64,000 nucleotides of DNA from Gautieria morchelliformis (taxonomy: Eukaryota; Basidiomycota; Agaricomycetes; Gomphales; Gomphaceae), in NCBI GenBank assembly GCA_015179125.1, contig WHVA01000099.1:204912-268911 (forward strand). The letters are read 5' to 3'. The translations under genes and the position numbers were made by a program. The notes beneath the pieces were generated by a model. The model worked only from the letters and a program-made list of their open reading frames with translations. It made no database searches and was not told where the DNA came from. This document shows positions 34,743 through 46,195 of the stretch, piece by piece (positions within the stretch are counted from its first letter, which is position 1; every line of letters starts with the position of its first letter).

Positions 34743-34994
34743 TTAAACATATGGGATGAGTGCATATTCCACACTCATGGCTGCGGCACCCCCTCTCCTT
34801 GTGCCTGATGGTAGTGGGACAGCGGATACCCGATGTGAGATGAGGGCATACTCCACACCATAGGTACATATGTGTTCACATACCTCGCTTACGAGGACTT
34901 GAGCTACCTTTGGACGATCCTTCCTCACTGGAGCTAACCCCTTAATTTCCTGTCTCAAATTACCGCTAGGAGTATGTACTAGACCGTAGTACAT
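34743..34994 (-). pseudogene. Family B DNA polymerase, thumb-entry fragment
   Basis: After a frameshift near 34990, the polymerase palm frame continues here: MYYGLVHTPSGN, then IKGLAPVRKDRPKVAQ. This fits the conserved K-x-YYG box and the following KG..xVRRD box of family B polymerases, which contact primer-template DNA. The coding is cut near 34844 by the block shared with 29130-29244. Confidence 0.65.
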
Positions 34995-36439
34995 CTTGGG
35001 CTTGACACTAGCTTTAGCCTCACGGAGGCGAAAGGTGTATTGTCTAACACACGGTGGAGAGTGTTGAGATAGTTGTCTACCGTGATATGATGCCTAGACA
35101 CCTTGGTTAAGAACACAGAGTCTGTATCTCTGTATATAACCTCAAATCCTAAAGCCGATGCAACCGAGCCTAGCGTGTTTCTAGCTTCCTCTAGAGTCGC
35201 ATACTCAGGTCTGACTACCAGGCGAGGGCGAAATTCAAACGATGCAAGTTGCATTAGACCTGGCACATGCCGTCGCAGAGGCGTGGCAGAAATCCCATTA
35301 CGGCATAATACATCTATGTAGACTAGAGACCCATCTATCATCTGTTCAGCTCTAACGATTGTAACACAGTCGATGTCGAAGGACGTATGGGCCATACTCG
35401 CCTCCCAGGCGAACACAGTGAGTCTTGCGTCTGGCCTGCATGTATACCATATATAACCGCAGCCTATAACCCAGCACTGCTCTCCATCCGCTTTCCACCT
35501 AAATACGTTAGCTTCCTTGGGAGGCACCAGGACGTCTAGGACCTGTGGACATGCCAGCCTGCACTCAAGCACCAACCGTTGTGGGATGTAGCGCGATAGT
35601 GAAGAGGCATGACCGAAGCTAGTATGAATCCACTTCAGTGCTGCTGAGATTATAGCCCTCGAAGGAGGTACGTCACCTAGTAACTCTAGCTCTGACATAT
35701 AAGTGTCAGATAACTCGTGGTAGTCGCAGCGCATAACCCAGTCATTGTAGTACACTCTCTTTGTCTTAATAACACACTTGTAAGACTGGTCGGTGTGTCT
35801 GGGGGCCATTAAATCGGGCAGTGTATGCTGAAGGTATGCTACCTCCCTTGACTTGCATAAGGTCATGCCCGGACAGAGGACCACTTGTGACTCAGTATAT
35901 TTCAGAGTTGCGATTTCGTCGCTTCGTAACCTCAGTCTGCTACTCACGACGTTACCACCCACTTTGACCGAGGTGGGTACACCATATTCAATGCATTCAA
36001 TGACTTGTGACTTCACTGAGCTGTATATAAGCTTAGATATAGACTTCTCTATTCTTATCTCGTACTCTGTCGTTGATCCTCCATGGTCTGATAGGTCTTC
36101 TAAGCTCAGAGTCACCGGTCTCAAGACTATAGCATCAGAGGGTACAATTCTGCGTTCTGCGGTCACCTTAGTACTCAGCAGATCACCGGAGGTTATGGCC
36201 ATGAGAATCTGAGCTTTGCTAACACCGGTGCTACACCTGCACTTCACTTCCACCTCGGGTTCATCTGCGCCTAGCCTCAATTGCCTTCTTTCTGCCACGT
36301 AAGGTTTCCCACATGCAGGGCAAGGTGAAGACATAACTGTTGCCTTAATTGATTTCTTGGTGGGAGCCAATCCACGCATATGCGTACACATAGAGTTGAG
36401 ATTTATAAATACACAGTCTGAGGTGACCTTTGTCTCCAA
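34979..36439 (-). pseudogene. Family B DNA polymerase, palm fragment
   Basis: A 486-codon minus frame, the longest in this region. Residues 11-16 (INLNSM) sit where motif A (D-F-x-S-L/M-Y-P) would be. C40, C43, C67 and C69 form a possible zinc ribbon. YRDTDSVFL at ~436 is motif C, with the two catalytic Asp. The Kx3NSxYG motif B was not found. An FDIDC at ~354 resembles Exo I and is out of canonical order, so internal rearrangement is possible. Family B polymerases replicate many DNA viruses and linear plasmids. Two stretches inside are duplicated elsewhere in the patchwork (35170-35223, 35347-35398). Confidence 0.7.
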
Positions 36440-36545
36440 TGTACCTCATTTTACCCTTATCGCTCATCAGGTCAGCAGTTGGATTCTTCACTCGATAGGT
36501 CACACTAGTATCTTCTTCAATGCATATCAGACTATCGGCAGGCAT
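36345..36545 (-). pseudogene. Fragment upstream of the polymerase palm
   Basis: A minus frame starting PADSLICIEEDTSVTYRV, which is also found at 32281-32342. It overlaps the palm frame out of phase. It is probably polymerase or neighbouring coding sequence joined to the palm with a frameshift; the domain was not identified. Confidence 0.4.
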
Positions 36546-37249
36546 GTCAGACCCCTCTAGCGTGTTTCTAGCTTCCTCTAGAGTCGCATACTCAGGTCTG
36601 ACTACCAGGCTCGACCAAGGTTTCCTCAGCCGGCAAGACTACTGCGACTCCTACGATGGAGATAAGCAGTTACGATGGGAAGGAAGAGTATAACGCCGGA
36701 AACATACTCGAGCTCTTCATAGCCTTAACGTCAAGCCTTAGCGGTTCATGTACCCTATCTGCGAGGCTCAAGCATACGAGGTCTCATAACGCGGTCAACA
36801 ATCACCGCTTCGACTTAGGCCCCGTGGCCATGCTAAATACAGAGTTTGACCATGGAAGGACGTAAGCATTTGGTCTCATGACCTGAGGTAAGGCTCAGTA
36901 ACAACACATCATCGCTTGACGTACCTCGTTCTTTAGCCATGTCGAGATACCTCTGAGTTACTAGACCCGATAGTCTCAAGGCCAGACGAGCTCCTGGAAG
37001 GCCATAGGAACTACCTGTCCCCAAGACCGCGTCACCGTAACCATTGCGTCCAAGTTCCCATGATGATCTTCCGGTACCTCTCGGAACTGGAATTCGGTAA
37101 GTTCTACCGCACCGTCTCGAGTACGATTTGCCTCCCTCAGCGCTTCGATCGTCTCTGATAGAGTACCTCATAGGACTTTATGGGCCTTCAGCGGTCAGCT
37201 CTAATGATTGTAACACAGTCGATGTCGAAGGACGTATGGGCCATACTTC

Positions 37250-37899
37250 TGGAGAACAGTAGCTAACAAGGCGTGTGTGTGTGGAGATGTAATACTATGT
37301 AGCTAGGAATACATGCATGTGATGGCTTTTAGATCAACACAGAGTAACTCGATGCGCTGGAAACTCAAGCGCGGGATGGTGACCAGCAAAATAATGGTGT
37401 TTTGTTCGGAGCAATCACTCGGTTCTTTATACATTCGTAAATACTGTATCTGGTGATAGGATAGAGGGGGACATGGGTGAGGGTGAGGTCATATGACGGT
37501 GGGCCGGGGGTAGATAATGTCTGTGGAGCACATAGGGGGTAGATCAAGGGGTGGTAACTACCTATGAGTACATTCTGTGGAGCAACATGGTGTGATCGTG
37601 AAATGGAACAGGGTCGTATCAGGGGAAGAAGGGGGCGAGAGGAATGATGGGACTCGATCGTCCGGTTGATCCGCGATGTGAATGCGGCGTTGTGAGCCCG
37701 TGAGCTCGCGTGGGCTCGCGCGGCTCCTCGACTCGGCTCGACTCAACTTGACTCAACTCACTGCACACGTGCGCACCTCGATGGATTCGTTTGATTCGCG
37801 GGGTAATGGGAACTTGTCGGCAGGAAGGAGTGGTCAGTAACTGGTGGATCAGGGAAGGATGAATGGGTCACTGGGTACTGTACAGGTCGTTTCCTAACA
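37250..37899 (-). mobile_element. 3' LTR of a minus-strand Ty1/copia element
   Basis: The right edge at 37899 reads TGTTAGGAAACGACC on the minus strand, directly after a CTTGAGGGGGTG polypurine tract (37900-37911), the same tract as in the copia element at 20708. The left edge is put at ~37250, where patchwork sequence ends. No target-site duplication could be confirmed. Confidence 0.6.
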
Positions 37900-37911
37900 C
37901 ACCCCCTCAAG
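37900..37911 (-). promoter_or_regulatory. Copia polypurine tract, minus strand
   Basis: CTTGAGGGGGTG immediately upstream of the LTR in minus orientation. Confidence 0.7.
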
Positions 37912-38005
37912 CACAGCAGACTCCGAGAAGGTCGAGGAGATAGACGTGCTTGCGCGGCGAGAGTGGCTTCGTGAGGATGTCTGCTGGGTTGTCTGAGCCA
38001 GGGAT

Positions 38006-38977
38006 CTACTGCAGCTGGATGTTCCCGGCGTCGATTTGATTGCGCGTGTAATGGTAGTGTGTGTCGATATGCTTAGTTCCGTTACTGCTGATGTCGTTCT
38101 TCGAGAAGAGGATGAACGACTGGTTGTCTGTGAAGAGCGGAATAGGGGTAAATTTATGATGAAAATCCTTCCCTAGGCGTATCAGCCATATACCCTCGAC
38201 CGACGTGAATGACCCGGCGACTAGTTCGGACTCCATCGATGATCTGGACATGCAGTGCTGCTTCTTGGATGCCCAAGAGAGTGGTGACCCGTTGAAGGTA
38301 AAAACCCAGCCCGTCGTGGATTTGCAATCGTTCACGTCGCCCGCAAAGTCGGCGTCAGTGAAACCGGCTAGATTGTGTGCGTACCCCTCGATTCCGTCGC
38401 CGGCTGCCCTGTATAAGATTCTGTACTCCTTCGTGTGTAACAGGTATCGTATTATGCGTTTCGCGGCCTCCCAATGCTGCAGGGTCGGTCTGGAAATGAA
38501 CTGGGCGCATTTGTTGGTTGCGTATGAGATGTCGGGGCGGGTCACAATGGCGCAGTAGTTCAGACTGCCAATGAGGGACGCGTAGGGAATGTCGAGAGCG
38601 TCGTCAGTGCTGGCGGCCGTGTGGAGATCGATCGACGGGTCCATGGGGGACGTGATGGGCCTGCCGGGGGGGATATCGAATCTTTTTGCGATAGTAGAAA
38701 CGAATGACGGTTGAGATATGTGGATTGTACTCAATGATTTATTTCTGTTGATCCTGATGCCGAGGAGGCGTTCAGGCTCTCCAAGGTCTTGGATGTCGAA
38801 GCTCCCCTTGATGTCTGTTACCATTCGATCCATGGACTGTACAGAGTCAGCCGCGAGAAGGCCATCATCGACGTACCACCCTGCTATCTCGATGGAGCTG
38901 CCATCTCCGAATCGAAAGAAAACGGTGGTGTCGGCTTCCCCGGCCCAGTTCTGTTTGCCTTGCCAGTTCCACTCCAA
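38006..38977 (-). pseudogene. Copia reverse transcriptase (C-terminal) and RNase H fragment
   Basis: An uninterrupted 323-codon frame. It begins in the RT just before the catalytic GWYVDDGLLA, continues LGIRINRNKS, and ends with RNase H (FTDADFAGDVNDCKSTTGW, MESELVAGSFTSVEGIWL, TDNQSFILFS). It is a relative of, but clearly different from, the copia element at 16-20 kb. Everything 5' of the YVDD region is missing past ~39010, so it is a 5'-truncated insertion. Confidence 0.85.
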
Positions 38978-39290
38978 TTTCCGACTTCCACTCTCGGAAC
39001 AGTGTCGTAAATCAAGTGACTCGCATAATGGGTGGCATCAAGGGTCGATCAAGGCTCAGGGAGGTCAGGGGGATGCAGGGTTGATGGCGGGTGCCAAGTG
39101 TTGTCCCTGGCTGTGCAGCGTAGTATAATACAGACTCGCTGACATTGGGGGTCCTTAGACTTTTCTCTTTGGATTTGCCCTTGTCAGGTGAGAATCCCCT
39201 CTCTTGTATTCTCTGTTCATTTATACATAGTTTGGATTTCCCCTTGTCAGTTGTGTGGTAGTGTGATCTCCACAACTAGCCAGGGTTGCC
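38978..39290. other. Junction between copia fragment and Helitron array
   Basis: No gene recognised. CTTTTCTCTTTGGATTTGCC-like and AGTTTGGATTTCCCCTTGTC-like words repeat once. A CTAG at 39276 has no hairpin. Confidence 0.4.
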
Positions 39291-40835
39291 CTTACAATGT
39301 CCCCATGCATAGCATGCTTCTCCCCATGCATAACATTTAATGCATGTCTCTACGCATAACATGCATGTCTCCATGCATAACTTGCGTGTCCCCATACATA
39401 GCATGCGTATCCGCATGCATAGTGTGCGTGTCCCCAAGCATAGGGTGTGTGTCCCCATGCATAACATGTGTGTCCCCATGCATAGTATGTGTAGCATGCC
39501 CTCAAGTATAGCATGTGTAGCATATCCCCAAGGGCCTCAAAGTGAAGGAAGCAGAGGCGGTTACTTATTATTAACTTTTAGCAAAGTCAGGGACATGTAT
39601 CAATATCTATTTTGTGACATATACAGACATAAATAAAATAGTCAAGGAAACCATATTTAAGCAGCTGCTGTCATTAATTTTAGCAAAGTCAGGATTATCT
39701 ATTTTTTGAAAAAATGTCAAGAAAATGTCCAGTACATGTAAGCTGAAACTGTTATTAATTTTAGCTAACATAGGATTATCTATTTTTCGAAAAATGTCAA
39801 AAAAATGCACTGTACATTTAAGCTGGAGCTGTTGCCAATTTTCACAAAGTCAGGATAATTTATTGACATCTATCTGCGAAAAAATGTCAAAAAAATACAG
39901 TACATTGAAGCAGAAGCTGTTATTAATTCCCAGCCAAAGCCAGAGAACCCAGAGACTGACAGAGAAACCCAGAGCCCAACCAAAGCCATAGTAAGCCAGC
40001 CCCCAGTATAGCCAGAGAACACCAGAGCGGAGTGCCTGGTGAGCAGCTTTACAGTAAATAAAACAACACAAAACCACATTGAAAGCAGAATCTGTTGTGG
40101 TGAATTTTAGAAGAAACTCATTGATGTCTATTTGCGAAAAAAAACCTGAAAAATATAAATATTAAAATCCATTTTTGAAATAATTCACAAAAATATAAAG
40201 CAGATGTGACAATACAATATGATGGAAACAAAAGGAACCAATAAAATTACAAACACAGATAAAATAAAATACATGGCAATGCATTAAAAAAGAGATACTA
40301 TCTACCAATAGAAAGCCAGCAAAGCCAATAGATAGCCAGCAAAGCAAAGCAATAGAAAGCCAGCCAACCAAAGCAATAGATAGCCAGCCAACCAAAGCCA
40401 TATGCAGCCAGCCAGCTAAAGGAGGAGAGAGACACCAGAGAAAGCAGACAGCAGACAGAGCAGAGAGCAGAGAGCAGAGAGCAGAGAGCAGAGAGCAGAG
40501 AGCAGAGAGAGCAGACAGCAGAGAGAGGAATTGCTGGTCAAGCAGATTCCTGGCGTTCCATCCTACCGTTCTGCCTTTATGCACCGCGCGCGTGTCGTGC
40601 ACGGACCACGCTCGCATATGCGCGCTATGGTCACGAACGGGTCACGTGACGGCTGCACAGTGTTCATGCTCGCGCCTGCGCCGCTCGCCGTTGACCTAAA
40701 GAGAGAGCCCTGGAGCCGGCAGACCGGCGTAAACCGGTGATAGGGCCAGGGGCTCGTGCTCCGCTGACAAACTAATGACCAAGCATTGGTCAGCGTGCCC
40801 GCAACCTCCCACCGAGCTACTTTCATATAGTGTAA
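39291..40835 (-). mobile_element. Non-autonomous Helitron, 3'-truncated (array unit 1)
   Basis: It contains, left to right, the 21-bp minisatellite, an AT-rich region with ~85-bp imperfect repeats (GCTGTTATTAATTTTAGC..., TCGAAAAA), an AGCAGAG tract and the GC-rich 5' head. It ends exactly at the CTAG of the next unit (40836). The minus 5' end reads TTACACTATATGAAAGTAGC. Its own hairpin/CTAG end is missing on the left. Confidence 0.75.
39297..39530. repeat. 21-bp minisatellite (GTCCCCATGCATAGYRTGYRT)
   Basis: About 11 copies. Unit length 7 x 3 keeps frames open on both strands (Met/Leu/Cys/Gly/Thr heptads), so the long frames here are not genes. Confidence 0.9.
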
Positions 40836-40864
40836 CTAGGTGGGTACCCGCGCTTCACGCAGGG
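40836..40864 (-). other. Helitron 3' end: hairpin region and CTAG (unit 2)
   Basis: The minus strand ends ...GCGTGAAGCGCGGGTACCCACCTAG followed by T. The stem is partly decayed here (CCCGCGC opposite ACGCAGGG). Confidence 0.75.
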
Positions 40865-41017
40865 GTGTAGGTCAAACGCCTCAGTAAGGTCAAACGCATC
40901 AGTAAGTCTAACACATCGGTAAGTCTAACATATAAGTAAGGTCAAGTACATTGGGGAAAATCAAAGTAATCAATTTGCATCAAGTAAAATGAAGTAAAAT
41001 GAAGTAAAACACATAAA

Positions 41018-44000
41018 TCAAGGAGCTCTAAGTAATACATCTTTATATACAATGTTGGTTGTGTCCAAACCCTCCTCAAGCAAGACCTTGACTCTGTTCC
41101 AATTGGTCCCTCTTGATACACCAACATACAGCTGACCATGTCCAAACACTGGATATCTCAGGTCCAGCCCAACGTACCCAAAGACTGTCCATGAGACTTG
41201 TTGATAGTCATTGCAAATGCCAAACGCACTGGAAACTGCCTCCTTTGCAGCACAAATGGCAACTCTCCCTCTGATGGCTTAATGATGATCCTGGGGATGA
41301 AAGCAATATTGCCTGCACATGGACCTGAGATGATCCTGACCTCCAACACTCTAATGCTTATCCTCACCAACCGCAACCTTGTCCCATTGCATAGTCCTTG
41401 CTTCTGATCCAAATTGCGCAACAGCATCAGAGGCACTCCAGGCTTGACTTCCAAGTGAGCAGGAGGAAGACAGCCCATCTCTATGGAATTCAGATACTCC
41501 ACAGGATACCAATCTGCATCATCGGATTCTGCAATGGAATTTGCGCAGTGCAAGACCTGAGCATCACCTGGAAACTCCCTAAACACCATGGAATTGATCT
41601 CATTGACCTCAGTGTTTCTGGCAGAGAGGATGGCACACTTCAAAAAGTAATTGTCCTGGGCAGGGACATGACTGCCAATGCCAGGGTATATTTCCTGGAT
41701 CAGATCTTCAATTCCAGGGCCACAAACCATGTGAGGAGGCAGTGAGAATGTATGATCTAGTGGGGGATCCTTTCCCTGGCCCACATTCTGCAGCCATTCT
41801 GCAAACCTGGCTCTGTCAGGGTCATTTCTCACCCGCATGTTCTCTGTCAGATGGAGGACCTTGATCTTTGGCCACAGATATGACTTCTGAAGGGTAGCTC
41901 CCACGATATCCTCCTTGGAGCCTTTAGGGACAATTGGCAGAGTCTGCTGAAAGTCACCTCCAAAGGCGACTGTGATGCCACCAAAGGGTCTGTCAGGCTG
42001 GTCAAGGAAATCCCTCAGTGTCCTGTCAATGGCCTCTATGGCATGGTGATGCTGCATTGCAGCCTCATCCCAGATGAGGAGACTGGCCTGTCTCAGCGTG
42101 TCAGCCTTGTCAGAGTTCTTTGTGATGGAGGAGAGAGAGCGCTCATGGACAGGAATGGGAATTCCAAGCATGCTATGAGAGGTTGTACCCTTAGTGAGGA
42201 TAAGTGCAGCCATTGCAGATGAGGCTACTGCAATCACAATGAGGCTCTCCACTCTACAGGAGTGGATTAGAGTGTTCCAAGTGAATGATTTCCCAGCACC
42301 ACCTGAGCCAGTGACAAAAAACATTTGTCCATCAGGTTTCCCATGAGCATCTCTGGTCAGTGCCGACTATAATATCTGATCATGGGCAGACCTTTGCCCC
42401 TCATTCAGCTTAGGAACCTCCTCATCAGCCTTTTCCCTCTCTTCAACAGCATCATAGTCCCTCTGCTCAGCTATGAACCTGTTTCCAATGAGGGCCTCCC
42501 ACTCGCCTGCCACCCGAGGCATATCATCAAAGCTGCTCAAGGACATTCCACCCTGATGGAGGATTTTCTCCAGGAGAAAGAGGCCAAAATCATAAACCTG
42601 ATCATCCCATGGATCCTGCATACCATGTCTGATTTGGAGCTGATGTCTGAGATCATCACATATGTGCTCCTTGAAGCCATCCCATAGTCTGCCAGGATTT
42701 GATGGATTGCAATGGCCAAGGATGGTGGCAAAGGATGTCTGAGCTGAGCATCTGTTTTCATGCCACTGGCTTCCTGGAGACACAACCTCAGCTCCTGATC
42801 ATCATCCAGAAGTCCCCTTGCACGACAGGCCTCCTTGTAAGTAGCATATTGTATGCCATCCACCGACCTAAGCTCCTCAAAGGATCTAGCCCCCTTGACC
42901 ACTGTGAGGAGAGTGCGCACAAAAAATCTCTCTCCTGATTTAGGGTTTGCAAAGTGAAGGCAATCGATGCTATAACCTCCTTGGCGTGGTGTCCATACCT
43001 TTTCCTGTGAGTGCCAGGTAAAATGCTCAGGAAACTCCACATAGAGCAGATCACGTGCTTCAGGGTAGATATCATTGGCCTCAAAGTAAGTCATGAGCAG
43101 TGTCTTTTTCGCCTCAGCCCTTTCCAGGATGTTGTCCACATCCTGGTTGGGATCAAATATGATTGTGTGGTGGTCCTTTTCATGGACTGGCAGTGCCATG
43201 ACTGCAGGAACCTGGGTGTGGATTTCCTGCTTCAGCAACCTCCAACAGGCCTCATGAGCACTGACATAGCAAGCGTCCAGGTACTGCTTAATTTCATCCT
43301 GGGTGCGACCAAACTCCATGGTGGTCCGATCATGGCCCTTGTAGAGATACTTGTGGATATACTTGATACACCTCATATTGATGGTGAGTTCAGGGTTGAT
43401 GTCACACCAGAATTTGAGGAAGAGCAGAGCAGAGTATGGCACAACCCATCTGTTGTCCAGCATGTCACCTCTGATATTGTGCAGCCTTCCATCATTGCGA
43501 CGACGATATTTTGGATATCCATCCTCATTCAGACTGGTTTCCTCACAGAATGGCTTTGGGAAGTTTTTCTTGCACTTGCCATTTTCCATGCAGGGTGCGT
43601 TTCGATTCATTTCTCCACAGGGACCATGTGTCATCAGCTCACAGACCAACCGGTAGAGGACAGGATGAGTCTCTGGATTAGGGAACTCTGCCGAAATCAT
43701 TGAATCCACCTGATGTGGATGTCTGATCTTAGAATCTCTTTCAAACCAGATAGGAATATGCATGTGTAGGAGTCCCCTTTTCTGGAATTCAATGGTGTGC
43801 ACGCGAGCAACGGTTTCCCCAAATATCTTTTCCTTGACGATCAAGTCAATGAGGTATTTCCTTTTGAGCTGGAACACCCGCGACACCAGGTCAGGCCTGT
43901 CCTGAGGCGTTTGTCCAGGCAACAACGCATCCAATATCTCCTGCCAGTTGGGATTGGCAGTCATGGTAATAAAGAGATCAGCCACACCATGCTTCCTTGA

Positions 44001-46195
44001 AATGGCCAGAGAGTTCTGCAGGGTTTCCTGCATGTCCCGTGTCCCCCCCTGAAATGTGGCAGGCAGAATGGATCTTGTGCCCAAGTTGTTTGGATCTCTG
44101 TCATTGTCATTGCGATGAAAGGCATCCATCATCTGGTTATACATCTCAGCACGGAGAGTGTGTTGATTTGTCCTGATCCACCACAGCCTGCTTTGCTCTG
44201 CAGCGGCCCAAGAGTCTACAATGTACTGCTGGAATAATTTGCCAGCACGCAGGAGTGTTGTAGGCTCTTCTGTCTCTGGAAGAGATGATAGGAATGGTAC
44301 TGAATTTGGGTGACATGCCCACGTCGCTCATGCTCGCCTGGTAATTGGCGATAGTGAATACCAGGTTGCCACCCCAACTCTCCCCTGGGAAAGAGCAAGA
44401 CATAGTGAAGAGAGGCATAGTTTGGATTCATATCGGATACCCTTCGGAAGCGTCCACCTTTGAGCTGGACAATAACATCCCTAGGTTCAGGGTTGATGCC
44501 ATCTCCAGGAAGAACCACCGCAATCTCATCCGCAGTAGGGATATTATACCTCCTAGGATCCCTGTGTTCCCTGTATGTGAGCCTAGCCCGGATCTCACCA
44601 TTCTGTCCCTGAGCTCTGAGCCTCTCAGCCGCTTGTATATATATGGCAACATGAGGATTGCATAGGAGGAGCATTTCCTGCAAGTCTCCCATGATAGTTG
44701 GAGACAGACCTGGGTTACGCACCTTCCTCTGTGCCAAAGCCAATGCTGGATCATATATATAAAGTTGGGCATACTGTATCTGCCCCCCAGGGTTAGGGAT
44801 GAGAGAGCCATGAATATGATACAGTTCGCCCTGTAGCTTGAGGACATATGGACCACGACCCTCCCGAAGCAAATTGAGGTCAAAGTCGGCACCCAAGGAA
44901 GTGAATGCAAACGCCGCATAATACTGCCTGATGTTCTGGCGAAACTGTTTGGCCTCAGGGTCCTGGCCCTCTAAGAGCCGTCTCAATGGCTGAGGGAGCA
45001 CTGGCAGCTCTGGAAGCTGCATCTTTCCTTCTAAACAGCAATCACCAAATCTGGGCCGCCGATTTGAGGATCTCAGCAGGTGTTCTGCCATCCAGTGTAA
45101 TGCTCCACAGTCAGGGCAGGGAATAACCATGGGACCCAGATCATGACGCTGCACATCTGCCTCAATTATTCTAGAGCAACCAAGTGGAATAGGAGGAGGA
45201 GGTCGCTGAGGACGCTGCAGAGGTACAGGAAGTGGCTGAGGAGGCTGATGAGGTGCAGGGAGTGGCTGAAGAGGCTGTGGAGGTGCAGGGAGTGGCTGAG
45301 GAGGCTGAGGAGGTGCAGGCAGTGGCTGAAGAGGCCGCAGAAGTGCAGGGAGTAGCCGAGGCATTGGTCTTACTGCATTAGCCTGAGCCCGCAATGCTGC
45401 GACCGCTGCAGAACCTACTACAGGAGGTCTAGGAGCTGGTTGTAAAGGTGCCTGCCTGGGTCTTCCCAAGGGCTGTGCTGGGATAGGCTGTATACCAGCA
45501 GTGTGAGCATGCAAATCTGCCACCGCTGTAGAGCCTACTACCGAATGTCCAATTCCAGCCGCCTGAGCATGCAACTGAGCAATTGCTGAAGAACCTACTA
45601 CAAGGTCTAGGAGCTGGTTGTAAAGGTGCCTCCCTGTGTCTTCCCAAGGGCTGTGCTGGGATAGGCTGTATACCAGCAGCATGAGCATGCAAATCTGCCA
45701 CCGCTGTAGAGCCTACTACAGGTTGTCCAATTCCAGCCACCTGAGCACACAACTGAGCAATTGCTGCAGAACCTACTACAGGAGCTGGCTGTCCAGCGTC
45801 AGGCCTATTTCTTCTGAGGGGCTGTAATCGTGGGATAGCTGCTAACTGTGCACAAAGGGCTGCCACCTGGGATCAGGTGGATATGATGGCCCCGCAAGCA
45901 TAGGAGGGCGCGATGATGGCCCTGCAGGCATAGGAGGACGTGATGATGGCCCCGCAGGCATTGGTGGACGTGATGGCCCTGCCACAGGTTGTTGAAAAGG
46001 ATTGGCTGCACTTCTTCTAGAAGGAGGGTGAGGGATGGCAAAAGGCGGTGGTGGAGGGGGTGGCTGGTTCTGAGCTCCAATATGCGCTCTCCGATTACTG
46101 GGTGGTGTCATTACCTCCTGCCCCTCCCTCGCACTTTGACGCACCTGCCGACGGTTGCTCTCTGGGGTAGATGGAGCCCTGAGAAATGCAGGCAT
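41018..46195 (-). pseudogene. Helitron Rep-PIF1 helicase, broken copy
   Basis: Reading from ATG 46195: a Pro/Gln-rich N-terminus with a PAGPSSRPPM-type repeat, a 178-bp tandem duplication (45426/45604) that shifts the frame, Pro-Leu repeats, a zinc-ribbon-like CPDCGALHW..EH..., then the Helitron N domain. Rep motifs HMHIPIWF and YIHKYLYKG follow, then the PIF1 helicase (GSGGAGKS, WDEAAM, GGDFQQTLP). Compared with the copy at 59684-63097 it has 1-nt losses near 44260, 42735 and 41171, and a CGG-to-TAG type stop near 42368. The last helicase motif is KSHGQS rather than KSQGQS. The original stop would be at 41018-41020. Not functional as read. Confidence 0.85.

Larger units (their letters stand above)
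28532..37247. repeat. Patchwork of shuffled, duplicated and inverted DNA-virus-like fragments
   Basis: At least 15 blocks of ~40-205 bp recur inside this span, some direct, some inverted, in different order. Direct pairs: 28532-28736/31912-32116; 29130-29244/34729-34843; 29314-29361/34662-34709; 31217-31268/36957-37008; 31269-31334/33600-33665; 32281-32342/36491-36552; 32832-32883/33186-33237; 34623-34661/35043-35081; 35170-35223/36557-36610; 35347-35398/37196-37247. Inverted pairs: 28820-28864/31697-31741; 28870-28940/32206-32276; 31758-31820/32688-32750; 32341-32390/33932-33981; 32502-32617/37033-37147; 32618-32676/36882-36940; 29365-29402 with 35347-35398. Copies are ~95-100% identical. 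Coding pieces include family B DNA polymerase and SF3 helicase. A dispersed repeat (29825-30533) is embedded. Confidence 0.85.

Noticed and set aside
39276-39279. CTAG as the missing 3' end of array unit 1
   Set aside because: No hairpin precedes it on the minus strand and the flanking bases do not match the other termini.
39297-39530. CRISPR-like array of regular short repeats
   Set aside because: The repeats are contiguous without spacers, the setting is eukaryotic and no cas genes are present.
43011-43703. Plus-strand 230-codon frame, repeated at 61679-62371
   Set aside because: Antisense of the conserved Helitron replicase. It is kept open by codon bias and shared only because the element is duplicated.
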